From: Picochlorum sp. 'celeri'
Taxonomy: Eukaryota > Chlorophyta > Trebouxiophyceae
DNA: 64,000 nucleotides
NCBI GenBank assembly: GCA_010909725.1
Contig: JAACMV010000020.1
Coordinates: 558,001-622,000, forward strand
Reading direction: 5' to 3'
The stretch's first letter is position 1, and every line of letters starts with the position of its first letter. The position numbers were made by a program, and so were the translations under genes. Below the pieces are notes generated by a model. The model searched no databases. It saw only the letters and a program-made list of their open reading frames with translations, and was not told the DNA's origin. This document shows, in pieces, positions 30,395-39,585 of this stretch.

Positions 30395-31687
30395 TCAATG
30401 GCGCTCATTGTCAAAGCCTGGGCATTCAAAGGGCACCTCGGGACAAGTTTGTTGGATTCCACCTGGAAACAGCACACGCTCCATATCCGCAGTCTCAACC
30501 GACGCATGAATGCCATTGTACATTGAACTGTACTCCTCAAACACATATTTCATGTACGCATCCACCGATTGCCTCGTCACAGTGTTACACACAAATTCTC
30601 TCGCAGCAACAATCATTTGATAGGATTGTTTGGGATGTTTCCTGGCCCATTCCACAGCAGCAGCCACATCTGTCACATGGACGGGCAGATAATGCACATA
30701 TGGCTGGAGCGACGGATAGAAAAATTCATAGAACGGGCTCTCTTGTTTCAGAACAAGACTGTGTCCTTGAAGCTGAGACAATATCCTGGAGCTTGGTGGG
30801 CCATTGCCATCCACGATAATGACAAACTTGTGCTCTTCCACATCAGCTTGTGACACCCTGGCAGCCTCCATCCCCAACCGTTCTCTCATCTCGGGGATAT
30901 TCTCTGCTCCCTGAATGTATGAAACGAATTTAGCATCGCAAATGTCCTCGTGCTCCTTGCAGTAGAGGACAAGCTTGGGTCTCGGATACTCCTCCCAAGT
31001 GGATGTTGTCCATTCACTGCCTGTTGTGCTTCCTCTCCAGAACGCAATGTTCTTCTTCTCACGCTTCCAAGTCTCAAAATCAGGCAAGGGTCTTTTGCAT
31101 CCTGCTCTGTCCAAGCTGCGGAAGGAGTGCTGATATGGAACCAAAATGTCCAGGTCTGTGACACTCTTTGTCCATGAGAAACTTGGGAAATCTTTTGATA
31201 GCGATTTGTCGCCAGTGGTGTACACCCAATCCATGTCTCCTTGTATAGATTCCTTGCACATTGCGTGCACAAATTGGCACAAGGCATTGTTCATATCGTT
31301 CCCACTCCGCAAAGAATGTCTTGTCTTGTAGAGCTTTGTACCTTCTTTTCTGAGGTGATAGCCAAACCGTAGGGACTCAATGGCCTCCTCCAGCGCCTCT
31401 TTTGATGGCTGGTGATGTTCTTTCAGATACCTGAACGTCCTCTCTGCATCTCGCTTCCACTCTGTCGGGAAATCATGGCACACTTGGCCTCCACCACCAA
31501 AGGCAGCAGCAGTCTTACCATGGTCCACGGGAACAGATGTATTGGGCGTTCGTATCTCGCTCTTTTCAATCTCAATCTCGTATCTTTTGCAGTCCCAAAA
31601 GGCGTACATGAAAAGCCATGGGGCCAGGACTGCTATTAGCAGAACTGAATACAGGGGAATACCACCCCCAAATTTTGCCCACCTCAT
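30395..31687 (-). CDS. GT90 (CAP10/KDELC-like) glycosyltransferase, copy A
   Basis: 430 residues, single exon, ATG at 31687. A type II signal anchor is visible (PLYSVLLIAVLAPWLFMYAF), so the catalytic domain faces the Golgi or ER lumen. GT90 motifs include NIAFWRGSTTGSEWT, KFVSYIQG, HKFVIIVDGNGPPSSRILSQ and SLVLKQESPFYEFFYPSLQP followed by VHYLPV. The family includes protein O-glucosyl/xylosyltransferases and capsule xylosyltransferases, and algae carry large GT90 sets for surface glycans. The donor and acceptor cannot be read off. It is the downstream member of a tandem pair with the gene at 32152-33482. Confidence 0.88.
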   Translation of the reverse strand: MRWAKFGGGIPLYSVLLIAVLAPWLFMYAFWDCKRYEIEIEKSEIRTPNTSVPVDHGKTAAAFGGGGQVCHDFPTEWKRDAERTFRYLKEHHQPSKEALEEAIESLRFGYHLRKEGTKLYKTRHSLRSGNDMNNALCQFVHAMCKESIQGDMDWVYTTGDKSLSKDFPSFSWTKSVTDLDILVPYQHSFRSLDRAGCKRPLPDFETWKREKKNIAFWRGSTTGSEWTTSTWEEYPRPKLVLYCKEHEDICDAKFVSYIQGAENIPEMRERLGMEAARVSQADVEEHKFVIIVDGNGPPSSRILSQLQGHSLVLKQESPFYEFFYPSLQPYVHYLPVHVTDVAAAVEWARKHPKQSYQMIVAAREFVCNTVTRQSVDAYMKYVFEEYSSMYNGIHASVETADMERVLFPGGIQQTCPEVPFECPGFDNERH

Positions 31688-32151
31688 GAATCAAATTGAA
31701 TATTCAGTGACATATTGACATATATTTACATATAGATGTGTTTTACTATCAATTACATAGTTCCAGCGTCGTAGCACAGGTAGTAAGAAAGTATTTTTTC
31801 CATCGCATCCCGTAGGCGGCAGACCACTCTTGGATGGATCACACCTTTGAACGGGGTAAACTCAGATGCATGCAAGTGCATGAGGTTTGAAAGATGAGGG
31901 GGGCTTGGAAATGCCATCAACTTTTAAGAAGAGAACGTATGCCCTGATCTTGCATAGAGCAATTAAATATCAGCGCTTGTTCATGCAGAAATCGTTTTAA
32001 AACATTGACCAGTACAAACACGCACAACTGATGTTTTTGCTTGTAATATATGATGACATGCCCTTGCGTTGCTCCACACAGTGAGGGAGATTTCTACTTT
32101 TCTTGCTTTGATCGGCGGAGTCACCACATGATTTTCTTGTACCTAACACTA
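31688..32151. other. Spacer between the GT90 copies
   Basis: 464 bases holding the copy A promoter and the copy B 3' end. No gene, repeat unit or homology to the duplicated coding sequence is seen. Confidence 0.5.
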
Positions 32152-33482
32152 TCAATCTTGCTCATTGTCAAAGCCTGGGCATTCAAAGGGCACCTCTGGA
32201 CAAGTTTGCCATATACCACCTGGAAACAGCACACGCTCCATATCTGCAGTCTCAACCGACGCATGAATGCCGTTATACATTGAACTATACTCCTCAAACA
32301 CATATTTCATGTACGCATTCACCGATTGCCTCGTCACAGTGTTACACACAAACTCTCTCGCAGCAACAATCATTTGATAGGATTGTTTGGGATGTTTCCT
32401 GGCCCATTCCACAGCAGCAGCCACATCTGTCACATGGACGGGCAGATAATGCACATATGGCTGGAGCGACGGATAGAAAAATTCATAGAACGGACTCTCT
32501 TGTTTAAGGACAAGACTGTGTCCTTGAAGCTGAGATAAAATTCGGGTGCTTGGCGGGCCATTGCCATCCACAACAATCACAAACCTGTGCTCTTCAACAT
32601 CAACTTGTGACACCCTGGCAGCCTCCATCCCTAGTCGTTCTCTCATCTCGGGGATATTCTCTGCTCCTTGAATGTATGAAACGAATTTAGCATCGCAAAT
32701 GTCCTCGTGCTCCTTGCAGTAGAGAACAAGCTTGGGTCTTGGATACTCCTCCCAAGTGGATGTTGTCCATTCACTGCCTGTTGTGCTTCCTCTCCAGAAC
32801 GCAATGTTCTTCTTCTCACGCTTCCAAGTCTCAAAATCAGGCAAGGGTCTGTCGCAACCTGCTCTGTCCATGCTGCGGAAGGAATGGTGATATGGAACCA
32901 AAATGTCCAAGTCTGTAATACTCTTTGTCCATGAGAAACTTGGGAAATCTTTTGATACTGGTCCATCGCCAAAATTGAATATCCAATCCATGTCTCCCTC
33001 TATCGAATTGCTACACATCAAGTACACAAACTGGCACAGGACTCTGTTGAAATCTTCACCATCACGCAGAGAATGTATCTTCTTGTAGAGCTTTGACCCC
33101 TCTTTTCGAAGGTGATAACCGAAATCCAGGGACTCAATGGCCTCCTCCAGCGCCTCTTTTGATGGCGTGTGATGTTCTTTCAGATACCTGAACGTCCTCT
33201 CTGCATCTCGCTTCCACTCTGTCGGGAAATCATGGCACACTTGGCCACCCAAGGCAGCAGCAGTCTTACCATGGTCCACGGGAACAGATGTATTGGGCGT
33301 TCGTATCTCGCTCTTTTCAATCTTAAATTCGTATCGTTTGCAGTCCCAAAAGGCGTACATGAAAAGCCATGGTGCCAGGACTGCTATCAGCAGAACTGAA
33401 TACAGGGGAATACCACCCCCAAATTTTGCCAACCCAGTCAACTTTCACACGTACATATCCACTGGGAAACACAAAATGACAT
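32152..33482 (-). CDS. GT90 glycosyltransferase, copy B, with altered 5' end
   Basis: The open frame matching copy A has no ATG; where copy A has ATGAGG, copy B has a different sequence with a stop just upstream. A spliced model fits: exon 1 at 33455-33482 (MSFCVSQWI), a 59-nt intron (33396-33454, donor GTACGTG, acceptor TATTCAG) and exon 2 at 32152-33395 in phase 1. This gives about 423 residues and keeps the signal anchor (LLIAVLAPWLFMYAFW). Under this model, sequence that is coding in copy A (AKFGGGIPLYS) is intronic in copy B. The next in-frame ATG would cut the anchor. GT90 motifs (NIAFWRGSTTGSEWT, HRFVIVVDGNGPPS, FYEFFYPSLQP) are intact. Confidence 0.78.
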
Positions 33483-33807
33483 CTTCTACTAACTAATTGC
33501 ATCCATGGAGAAACCATTCTGACGCGGGGATGTACATATCTTGTGCATGAGCCACGCCGTGGCTCAAGTTTCGTAAAAAGGAAAAGACAGTGCACAGCTG
33601 AATTCGACAGTTGCTGAGGAATACGAACCCTTCGCCTCCAAATAAAATCATAATAACAATGAATCTGAGAATCCGGGGGCCTAATGGCCAGTCAACATTG
33701 CGAGGTAGTGTCTTATAAGGGTTGATTTGTAACTGTGACATTCCTGACGAAGACTCTCTCTCATGAATATGATGAGATTCGAGGGATGTTTTTGAATTAA
33801 TGGAGTC
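33483..33807. other. Intergenic, 5' of GT90 copy B and of OTU1
   Basis: 325 bases between divergent genes. Small open frames only. A short extra 5' exon of OTU1 could lie here, because its ubiquitin-like domain starts abruptly. Confidence 0.4.
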
Positions 33808-34985
33808 ATGATGTGTGTAGATATATCAGAGGATATCTCAACGGCAGATTTATTGGATATGATTGCAGAAGCGACCACAGTTCCAGTCAACTGTCTGGAA
33901 CTGCGAGGTGGATATCCAGTGAAGCGTATTGACATCCCCGACGACGGGTCTATGCCGGCGACAGAGGGCTTAGGAATTACTCCAAATGATGTTCTGATGG
34001 TGCAGGCGACGCCCGCGGCCGATAGTGCAGCACCTGCAGTCTCTGAAAACAAGACCCAGTCTCCAACTGCTGGCCATGTCGACACAACCATGGTATGCTC
34101 CTTCTGGCACTATGATGGATATTCAAGAATTCTACTTCACATACTATGATTCGTATTTTCTGATGCAGAATGAGGATGAGATGTTGGCGAGGGCGATTGC
34201 TGCCTCATTAGGAGAAGAGGTGCCAGGACAACAAGGCCAGCCAAGCATTCCTGGGCTCATAGAAAAAGGAAAACCTGCATTCGAACTCCTCTCTGGTTCA
34301 GAGAAAGCAGTTGTGAGGAGAATAGTTCCAGATGATAATAGTTGTTTATTTAGTTCTATTGCGTATTGCGTTGGTAGAGGAAGGATGGGTGCCAGTGAGA
34401 TGAGGTCACTGGTTGCCCAGGCAGTTGTTGCAGATCCTATACAATGGAACAAGGCCATTCTAGGGTCTGATCCATCCGAATATGCGGCATGGATATTAGA
34501 TACTTCCAAATGGGGTGGATCTATTGAGTTGACAATACTTTCACAGCAATTAGCGGTCGAGATTTCCGCATTTGATGTTCAGACACAACGAGTTGACACG
34601 TATGGTGAAGATTTTGGGTACTCCAAGCGTATTTGTGTTGTATATGACGGTGCGTATGCTATTTTATGTAGAAAATAATCAGTACCATATATATCGTATG
34701 CTAATATCACATGCAGGCTTGCACTATGACGCCCTGGCACTCGCTGCATTCGAAGGGGCTCCAGAGGCACAGGATATCACCATGTTTCCTGTGAAAGGTT
34801 CGCTCTTGGAAGAATTCATGGGCGGAGCCTCATCACTCGTATCCAGATATCATGATATGAGACAGTTTACAGATACATCAAAATTTACACTTCGCTGCAA
34901 CGTGTGTCAGCTCGGCCTCGTTGGAGAAAAAGAAGCAGTTCAACATGCCCAAGCTACTGGCCATGATAAATTCTCAGAATATTAG
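33808..34985 (+). CDS. OTU1: OTU1/YOD1-type deubiquitinase
   Basis: Three exons: 33808-34092, 34169-34649 and 34717-34985, in phases 0 and 1 (donors GTATGC and GTGCGT). The product is about 344 residues. OTU1 works with CDC48/p97 in ER-associated degradation. Domains in order: UBX-like (residues about 1-70, LRGGYPVKRIDIP), a UIM-like helix DEMLARAIAASLGEE, the OTU domain (about 135-260) with catalytic PDDNSCLFSSI (Asp, Cys) and LHYDAL (His), and a C-terminal C2H2 zinc finger (CNVCQLGLVGEKEAVQHAQ, ending TGHDKFSEY). An internal UIM-like insert between UBX and OTU is not in human YOD1. The true start may be in an extra upstream exon. Its stop overlaps that of the convergent CHI-like gene. Confidence 0.92.
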
Positions 34986-35879
34986 CGATGCTTCTGTGTA
35001 ACCATGGAATATATACCACGCCCAAACTCTTCCTTCGCCTTCACTGAGACAGGAGAGCTTCCCAAATATAGATTTAAAAAGGCTCTTGAGAACCTATCAT
35101 CACGCAAACGCCCTATTTCTTGCCCATCCACCTTGGTAATCATAGCATCCCGTTCAAAGAAGAAGGAAATATCCATCCCCTTTCGGAACGATACTGAGTC
35201 AAACATGCTCCCGAAATTGGCCAGTGTCTCTTCAGATGCCGTACCGCTCAAAGGAGGCTTTAGCTGTTCATCGAGTGCACTGACGAATGCTTTGCGCTTC
35301 ACAAGCGCTGATGTAATCACCACACGAAGCGCCTTTTCAAGGGATGAATGCTTCATCAAATCTGCACAGAATATGCATACTCGCCTTCATCAAGCATACA
35401 TACATGTATAGTCGTATCCAAACACACCTGCAAACATGGCGTCGTCGTGTGCAAACGAATCCTCGTCAGCACTCTTTAGAGCCCTGTCTCCAAGCAAAGA
35501 GGTGACTCCAGACTCATCAACATACAAGGCCACAGCATAGATATCCAGGCTCTTTATCCCTGCCAGTCTCTTCTGTCGAGTCCTGCATATTGTCATCAAT
35601 CATTAGGGACCAAGATCGCTCCGTCAATACCCATTGCACAACGTACCCAACGCCTGTAATCCTTGGGCAACGACGGTCCTGTGGACGCAAGCACAGTTCT
35701 CCTGGGAACACAAAGCCACTCCGAGGCTCCTTTATCGAATCTGCATGATTCGATTTAGATAATAAATTCATACCAATATGACACCATCCGACACTGCGGA
35801 AATTAATGGAAGAAAAAAGCGACAGGTGTTGTCCATCTGTCCCGATGGATAGTCTGTCATCTGTCGAGAATGTCGGCAT
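34982..35879 (-). CDS. Chalcone-isomerase-like fold protein (FAP/CHIL type)
   Basis: Three exons, 35647-35879, 35428-35582 and 34982-35361, in phases 2 and 1 (donors GTACGT and GTGTGT). The product is about 255 residues. The CHI fold starts with SGFVFPGEL and RITGVGTRQKRLAGIKSLDIYAVALYVDE across the first junction. The helical part is SSLEKALRVVITSALVKRKAFVSALDEQL, and the C-terminal beta part has GMDISFFFERDAMITKVDG. In plants this fold includes true chalcone isomerases and plastid fatty-acid-binding FAPs. The long lipid-type pocket and the algal context favour FAP-like. The first 45 residues are of unclear function. The TAA stop (34982-34984) overlaps the OTU1 TAG (34983-34985) on the other strand. 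Confidence 0.85.
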
Positions 35880-36043
35880 GGCAGCGGGCTATCAGACCAC
35901 CGGAAACGATCAATACAAATACTCAAGAAGAAGAAGAAGAAAAATACAATTGCGCATTACACACGAGACACACGTATCAAACGAAAATCTCTTCATGGTA
36001 CATTATCCCACTCGTCATGAGTGGCGATTTAAAACACATTCAT

Positions 36044-37213
36044 TCATCTTTCCCACACTCTCTTTCCAACGGCAGCTGGAACAATGGCCCTATCTGACGG
36101 AACACGACCTCCATTGTCGCCTCGAGATCCATACATGTCACCATCACGCCTCCTAGTCCTTTTCCTCTTACCCACCCTTCTGTAGCTGTCATACTCCTCA
36201 TCACTCATCGATCCCATCACACTCGACTCCATCGATTGCTTGAGGCGAGTTGCCGCATCCTCAATGCCAAATTTCTTTGCCAAGTCATCGAACCATCCAT
36301 ACTGCTTTTGTGCCAATGCTTCAGCAGCAGCAGCTCTGGCAGCAGCCTGTGCTCTACTGTACCGAGCAGCACGCTCCTTGGCTTTACGCTTCTCCTCTCT
36401 ATCCTTTAGGAATTTTGCCGTGGCCGACCAAACATCCTTCGCGCCCCCACCCTGTCCAGCCATCATCACGCCAACATCGACCCGTTCCACAACATTCTGA
36501 GTGACATACTCCAACGCAGGCAAGTCTTCCTTTTCCACCCAATGAATACAGCTCACTGGACACGCGTCCATAGCAGCTTGGATATCATCCTCCGTATCCA
36601 ACCACTGCCCAAACACCCGTGACCGTCCATAGTCATCCTCCATCCGAAATGTAGCTGGGGCACACCACACGCACTGTTTGCACCCAATACATGTACACTC
36701 ATCCACAAATACACCTCGACTCTCATTTGGATCTTCATTCTTCCCCATCCGAGTATTCGCCATCCATTTAGACAGTGTCTGCCCTGTGTACCCATCAGTT
36801 TCATCCTCCAGAGCCTCATCCAACACTCTGTTGTATTCACTTCGCTGTTCTGGGTCCGAAAGGACTGTATAGGCTTCATTCAACAAGATGCACATATTAT
36901 GGCCCTCTTCATCCCCACTAATATCAGGATGACAGACTTTTGCAATTGTCCTATACGCAGACTTGATCTCTACTTCTGTAGCATCATCATCCACTCCTAG
37001 TACAGCGTAATAATCAACAACACCATTTTCTAATACGAAAATTTCATCCTGATTCAGTCCTGAAGCAGCACGGCACGTGCTGCTGATCCCTCGAGAACCA
37101 GCGAATGCCCTTCTGAATACAACAGACTGAATACTACTACGACTGACAGGCAGTGTGTTTGTACCAGTACAGATGACATGTGTTGCTCTGGTGCAACACA
37201 AGGGCATCCGCAT
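36044..37213 (-). CDS. DnaJ-ferredoxin fusion, plastid J-domain protein (CDJ3/4/5, DJC76/77/82 type)
   Basis: About 389 residues from the ATG at 37213, single exon. A basic, Cys/Thr/Arg-rich N-terminus looks like a chloroplast transit peptide (about 1-55). The J domain (about 65-135) has DYYAVLGVDDDATEVEIKSA and the HPD motif in KVCHPDISG. A bacterial-type 4Fe-4S ferredoxin domain follows (about 165-235), with VDECTCIGCKQCVWCAPATF and DACPVSCIHWV. The C-terminal third is an Ala/Lys/Arg-rich helix (REEKRKAKERAARYSRAQ) and a basic tail. Chlamydomonas CDJ3-5 and Arabidopsis DJC76/77/82 share this order. The cluster may let HSP70 recruitment respond to redox or iron state. Confidence 0.93.
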   Translation of the reverse strand: MRMPLCCTRATHVICTGTNTLPVSRSSIQSVVFRRAFAGSRGISSTCRAASGLNQDEIFVLENGVVDYYAVLGVDDDATEVEIKSAYRTIAKVCHPDISGDEEGHNMCILLNEAYTVLSDPEQRSEYNRVLDEALEDETDGYTGQTLSKWMANTRMGKNEDPNESRGVFVDECTCIGCKQCVWCAPATFRMEDDYGRSRVFGQWLDTEDDIQAAMDACPVSCIHWVEKEDLPALEYVTQNVVERVDVGVMMAGQGGGAKDVWSATAKFLKDREEKRKAKERAARYSRAQAAARAAAAEALAQKQYGWFDDLAKKFGIEDAATRLKQSMESSVMGSMSDEEYDSYRRVGKRKRTRRRDGDMYGSRGDNGGRVPSDRAIVPAAVGKRVWER

Positions 37214-37510
37214 TGCGTTCAAGGGTTGAGCCAATTATCCCAGAGGATGACCAAGAACAGGGGCGAATCTTTTGCAATCTCGTATAGTTGATGTCGAAAG
37301 AACAGCAGACTCACATATATTTACATATACGAGAGTCTAAAGTGAATATAACATTTCATTATGGTGAGACAAGTGTCCTTCGAGTCACGATATCAAACCT
37401 GATCACGATCACGTCGGTCGAACGCGCGTTCCGAACGCGTGGCCACGCGCCATGGCATGCATGCCACGTTTGATGAGTGATGAGACTATGCCACAATGCA
37501 ACGGCAGTCA
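37214..37510. other. Intergenic with palindrome cluster, 5' of DnaJ-ferredoxin
   Basis: About 300 bases. Three adjacent perfect palindromes lie at 37420-37431, 37436-37449 and 37453-37466, about 205-255 bases upstream of the DnaJ-ferredoxin start and just after the 3' end of the neighbouring gene. No coding region is supported. Confidence 0.5.
37420..37466. promoter_or_regulatory. Cluster of three perfect palindromes
   Basis: GAACGCGCGTTC (12 bases), CGCGTGGCCACGCG (14) and TGGCATGCATGCCA (14) follow each other with gaps of 4 and 3 bases. They sit in the only GC-rich patch of the spacer. They could be dimeric-factor sites or form cruciforms; there is no direct evidence of function. Confidence 0.4.
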
Positions 37511-38195
37511 TCAGTACTCTTTGCAACGCTCTGTCATATTTCCATTGAATCGAAGAGACACTTGCCTACCTCTTGCCTGTTGGTTGCAACCATATTCAAC
37601 AATGGCTGCAACTTTGATGTAGGAGGTGTCAGAAAGGTCTTCAGAGTTTGCAATCCAGGTTCCCATTTCCTCATCATATCTGCCGACCATTTTCTCGCAC
37701 AACTTCATTTTGGGGATTATGTAGTAGTTCACTCCTTCGCCGCAACAGTAGTTTTTACCATTTTTGTAGCAGGATGCAAAGTCATCCGTGTCATCATCCA
37801 GGGGACCGCTGTTCAGAGCAGGCAAGTATGATTTCGACATGACAGTTGCAATGATCTTTGCCACCTCATACCCTCTCGAGCCATAACTAGCATCTTTTTC
37901 TGTGAAGGAATAGCAAAAGTACTTTTTCTTGTCCACCTGCAGGGTAGAAGCAACCAATGTGAGCAGCAGCAGTCTTCTTTTTGTTTCTGAGAGTCTTGAA
38001 GGCCACGTGACACGGGATCAGTCAAACCCAAAACGATCGCACCGATAATGGCAAATATTTGTCACTTCCAAGATTGTATTCGAGTTCTCCAATCGGAACA
38101 AACTTTGTGAGTTCGTTCACGCAGGTGTTGCTGGCCAGCACGCCAATGCGCAATAAGACGACAAGCAAGGCGCCCTGTAGGAGGAGGTGCTTCAT
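37511..38195 (-). CDS. Small secreted Cys-containing protein, unrecognised
   Basis: Two exons, 38043-38195 and 37511-37936, joined in phase 0 (donor GTGCGA, acceptor CTGCAG). The product is 192 residues. A signal peptide is clear (KHLLLQGALLVVLLRIGVLA, then cleavage near ASNTC). The mature part has about eight cysteines, including FCYSF, SCYKNGKNYCC, KLCEKM, YGCNQ and RCKEY, suggesting disulfides and an extracellular or vacuolar place. DKYLPLSVDKKKYFCYSF is continuous across the junction, supporting the splice. I do not recognise the family. Confidence 0.68.
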
Positions 38196-39212
38196 TGCTT
38201 TTCTTCTATGAGCAAATAGATCTATTGTAAAAGATATATTCTTACGTTTACGAAATCAGATCGCCGATACAATTGGATGTACTGGTACTTGGAGGACGAC
38301 AACCCCAGATCCGCGCCCGAATCGAAGGCGATGTGCGTGCACATCCATCATGTGGAGGCAGCTTCCAGCAGTGGCAATGCATCGTTATGCGACCCACATC
38401 TGGGCACTACATTTGGATAGATCATTGCATGGGTACAATTTTACAGTTTCTAACGAAAGGTGACTGAAAATTTGTGCCGGACAAATCATGCATTGACATG
38501 GCATATCTGGCAGCTGGTGCATGGAGCATTCGTCTCCAGCACAATCTGACGTGATGGTGGCACCCTAGGAAAAAGTACATCAACAAGTTGAAGCGTCAAC
38601 GTCTGTTTTCATATCTGATGCACCACAATGATACGCTCTCAATTTCTTGGTTGGAACAAGAGCAGCCAAGGAAAGCAAGCCATTTCCCAAAGGCCCACCT
38701 GCTTCATTCCTTTCTGTGCATGACTGACCAAGGAGCTGGCACAGATATACAAGTCATGGCCTGCTTCGGCGACAGCTGCAGTACATTCAGCCTGGAGTTT
38801 TTCTCTTTCAAGTAACCTTTCAAAAGTAACACGCTCCGCGCCATGACACCCTATAACATTGGTCTCATAGAAGCATCCATGCAGCACACAGATGAAGTCT
38901 ACTCTCCCAATTCCGTATTATGTTTTTCACCCGTATAAAAGCCAGGTCTTCCACTCTGAGCGACAAGCAGCGCTGCCCATAGACTCTGTCCTGGGATTCT
39001 CTCCCCAATGCCGCGCGGAATGCAACAACTGCTTCGGTACCGTATTGACTATGCGTCTCTACAGTGTGTCCTCCCTGCAGTGAGCTCAAGCCCCTGCCCC
39101 CCTCTGTGCTCGCATCCACTTGAACCGATGGATCCACATACAGATACTCTGGTAATTATAGAATTTAATGTGGCGAGGATGGGTGGGTAAGTCGCCTCAC
39201 CTCTCGCAATCG

Positions 39213-39264
39213 CGATATGCGCTTGCACCCGCCAACCCCGATATGCGCTTGCACCCGCCAACCC
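39213..39264. repeat. 26-base direct tandem repeat, two copies
   Basis: CGATATGCGCTTGCACCCGC plus CAACCC is repeated exactly at 39213-39238 and 39239-39264. CGCGAT/GCGATCGCG words flank both sides. It lies about 320-370 bases upstream of the AAA-polyferredoxin start. Confidence 0.8.
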
Positions 39265-39460
39265 TCTGGCGATCGCGCACCAAAGCATCTCTTTGGTGAC
39301 CACCTGTATCAAGCAAACAAAATTTACGATCAAATGGCTATATATATTCGTCTATCTGTGCAGATGCAGGTATGGACGAAGTGGTTCGAGTCAGGTATAT
39401 GGCCCTTGAGGGCGCTAAGATTTCAGTGGCCGGGGAAATGTGCACGTGACCGAGATAACT

Positions 39461-39480
39461 AGAATCGCAATCGCGATTCT
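39461..39480. promoter_or_regulatory. Inverted repeat in the AAA-polyferredoxin promoter
   Basis: AGAATCGC and GCGATTCT form 8-base arms around a 4-base loop, about 106 bases before the ATG at 39586. A CACGTG core lies about 15 bases upstream. Role unknown. Confidence 0.4.
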
Positions 39481-39585
39481 GGTCGCGGGCGCTGTTATAA
39501 TATTCCACGATTCTCGTACGAATCGAGTCATATTTTTTATTACTTCTATATTTGTCATTCAACTATTATTTTGGTTATATTCACA

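Larger units (their letters stand above)
30395..33441. repeat. Tandem gene duplication (GT90 pair)
   Basis: Two same-strand copies match from about 30403-31677 and 32160-33432. Similarity stops close to the start and stop codons, and the 464-base spacer is unrelated to either flank. Identity is very high over the last 250 codons and the first 100, and lower over codons about 100-170. Confidence 0.85.
38196..39585. other. Long intergenic region with a short tandem repeat
   Basis: About 1.4 kb between divergent genes. Minus-strand open frames near 38639-38887 and 38865-39137 have protein-like stretches but no start, splice continuity or known domain, so I do not call them. The right end holds a 26-base tandem repeat, a hairpin at 39461-39480 and a CACGTG at about 39443-39448, all upstream of the AAA-polyferredoxin gene. 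Confidence 0.45.

Noticed and set aside
38639..39137. Two overlapping minus-strand frames with protein-like stretches
   Set aside because: No ATG in a useful place, no phase-consistent splice joining them, no domain recognised.
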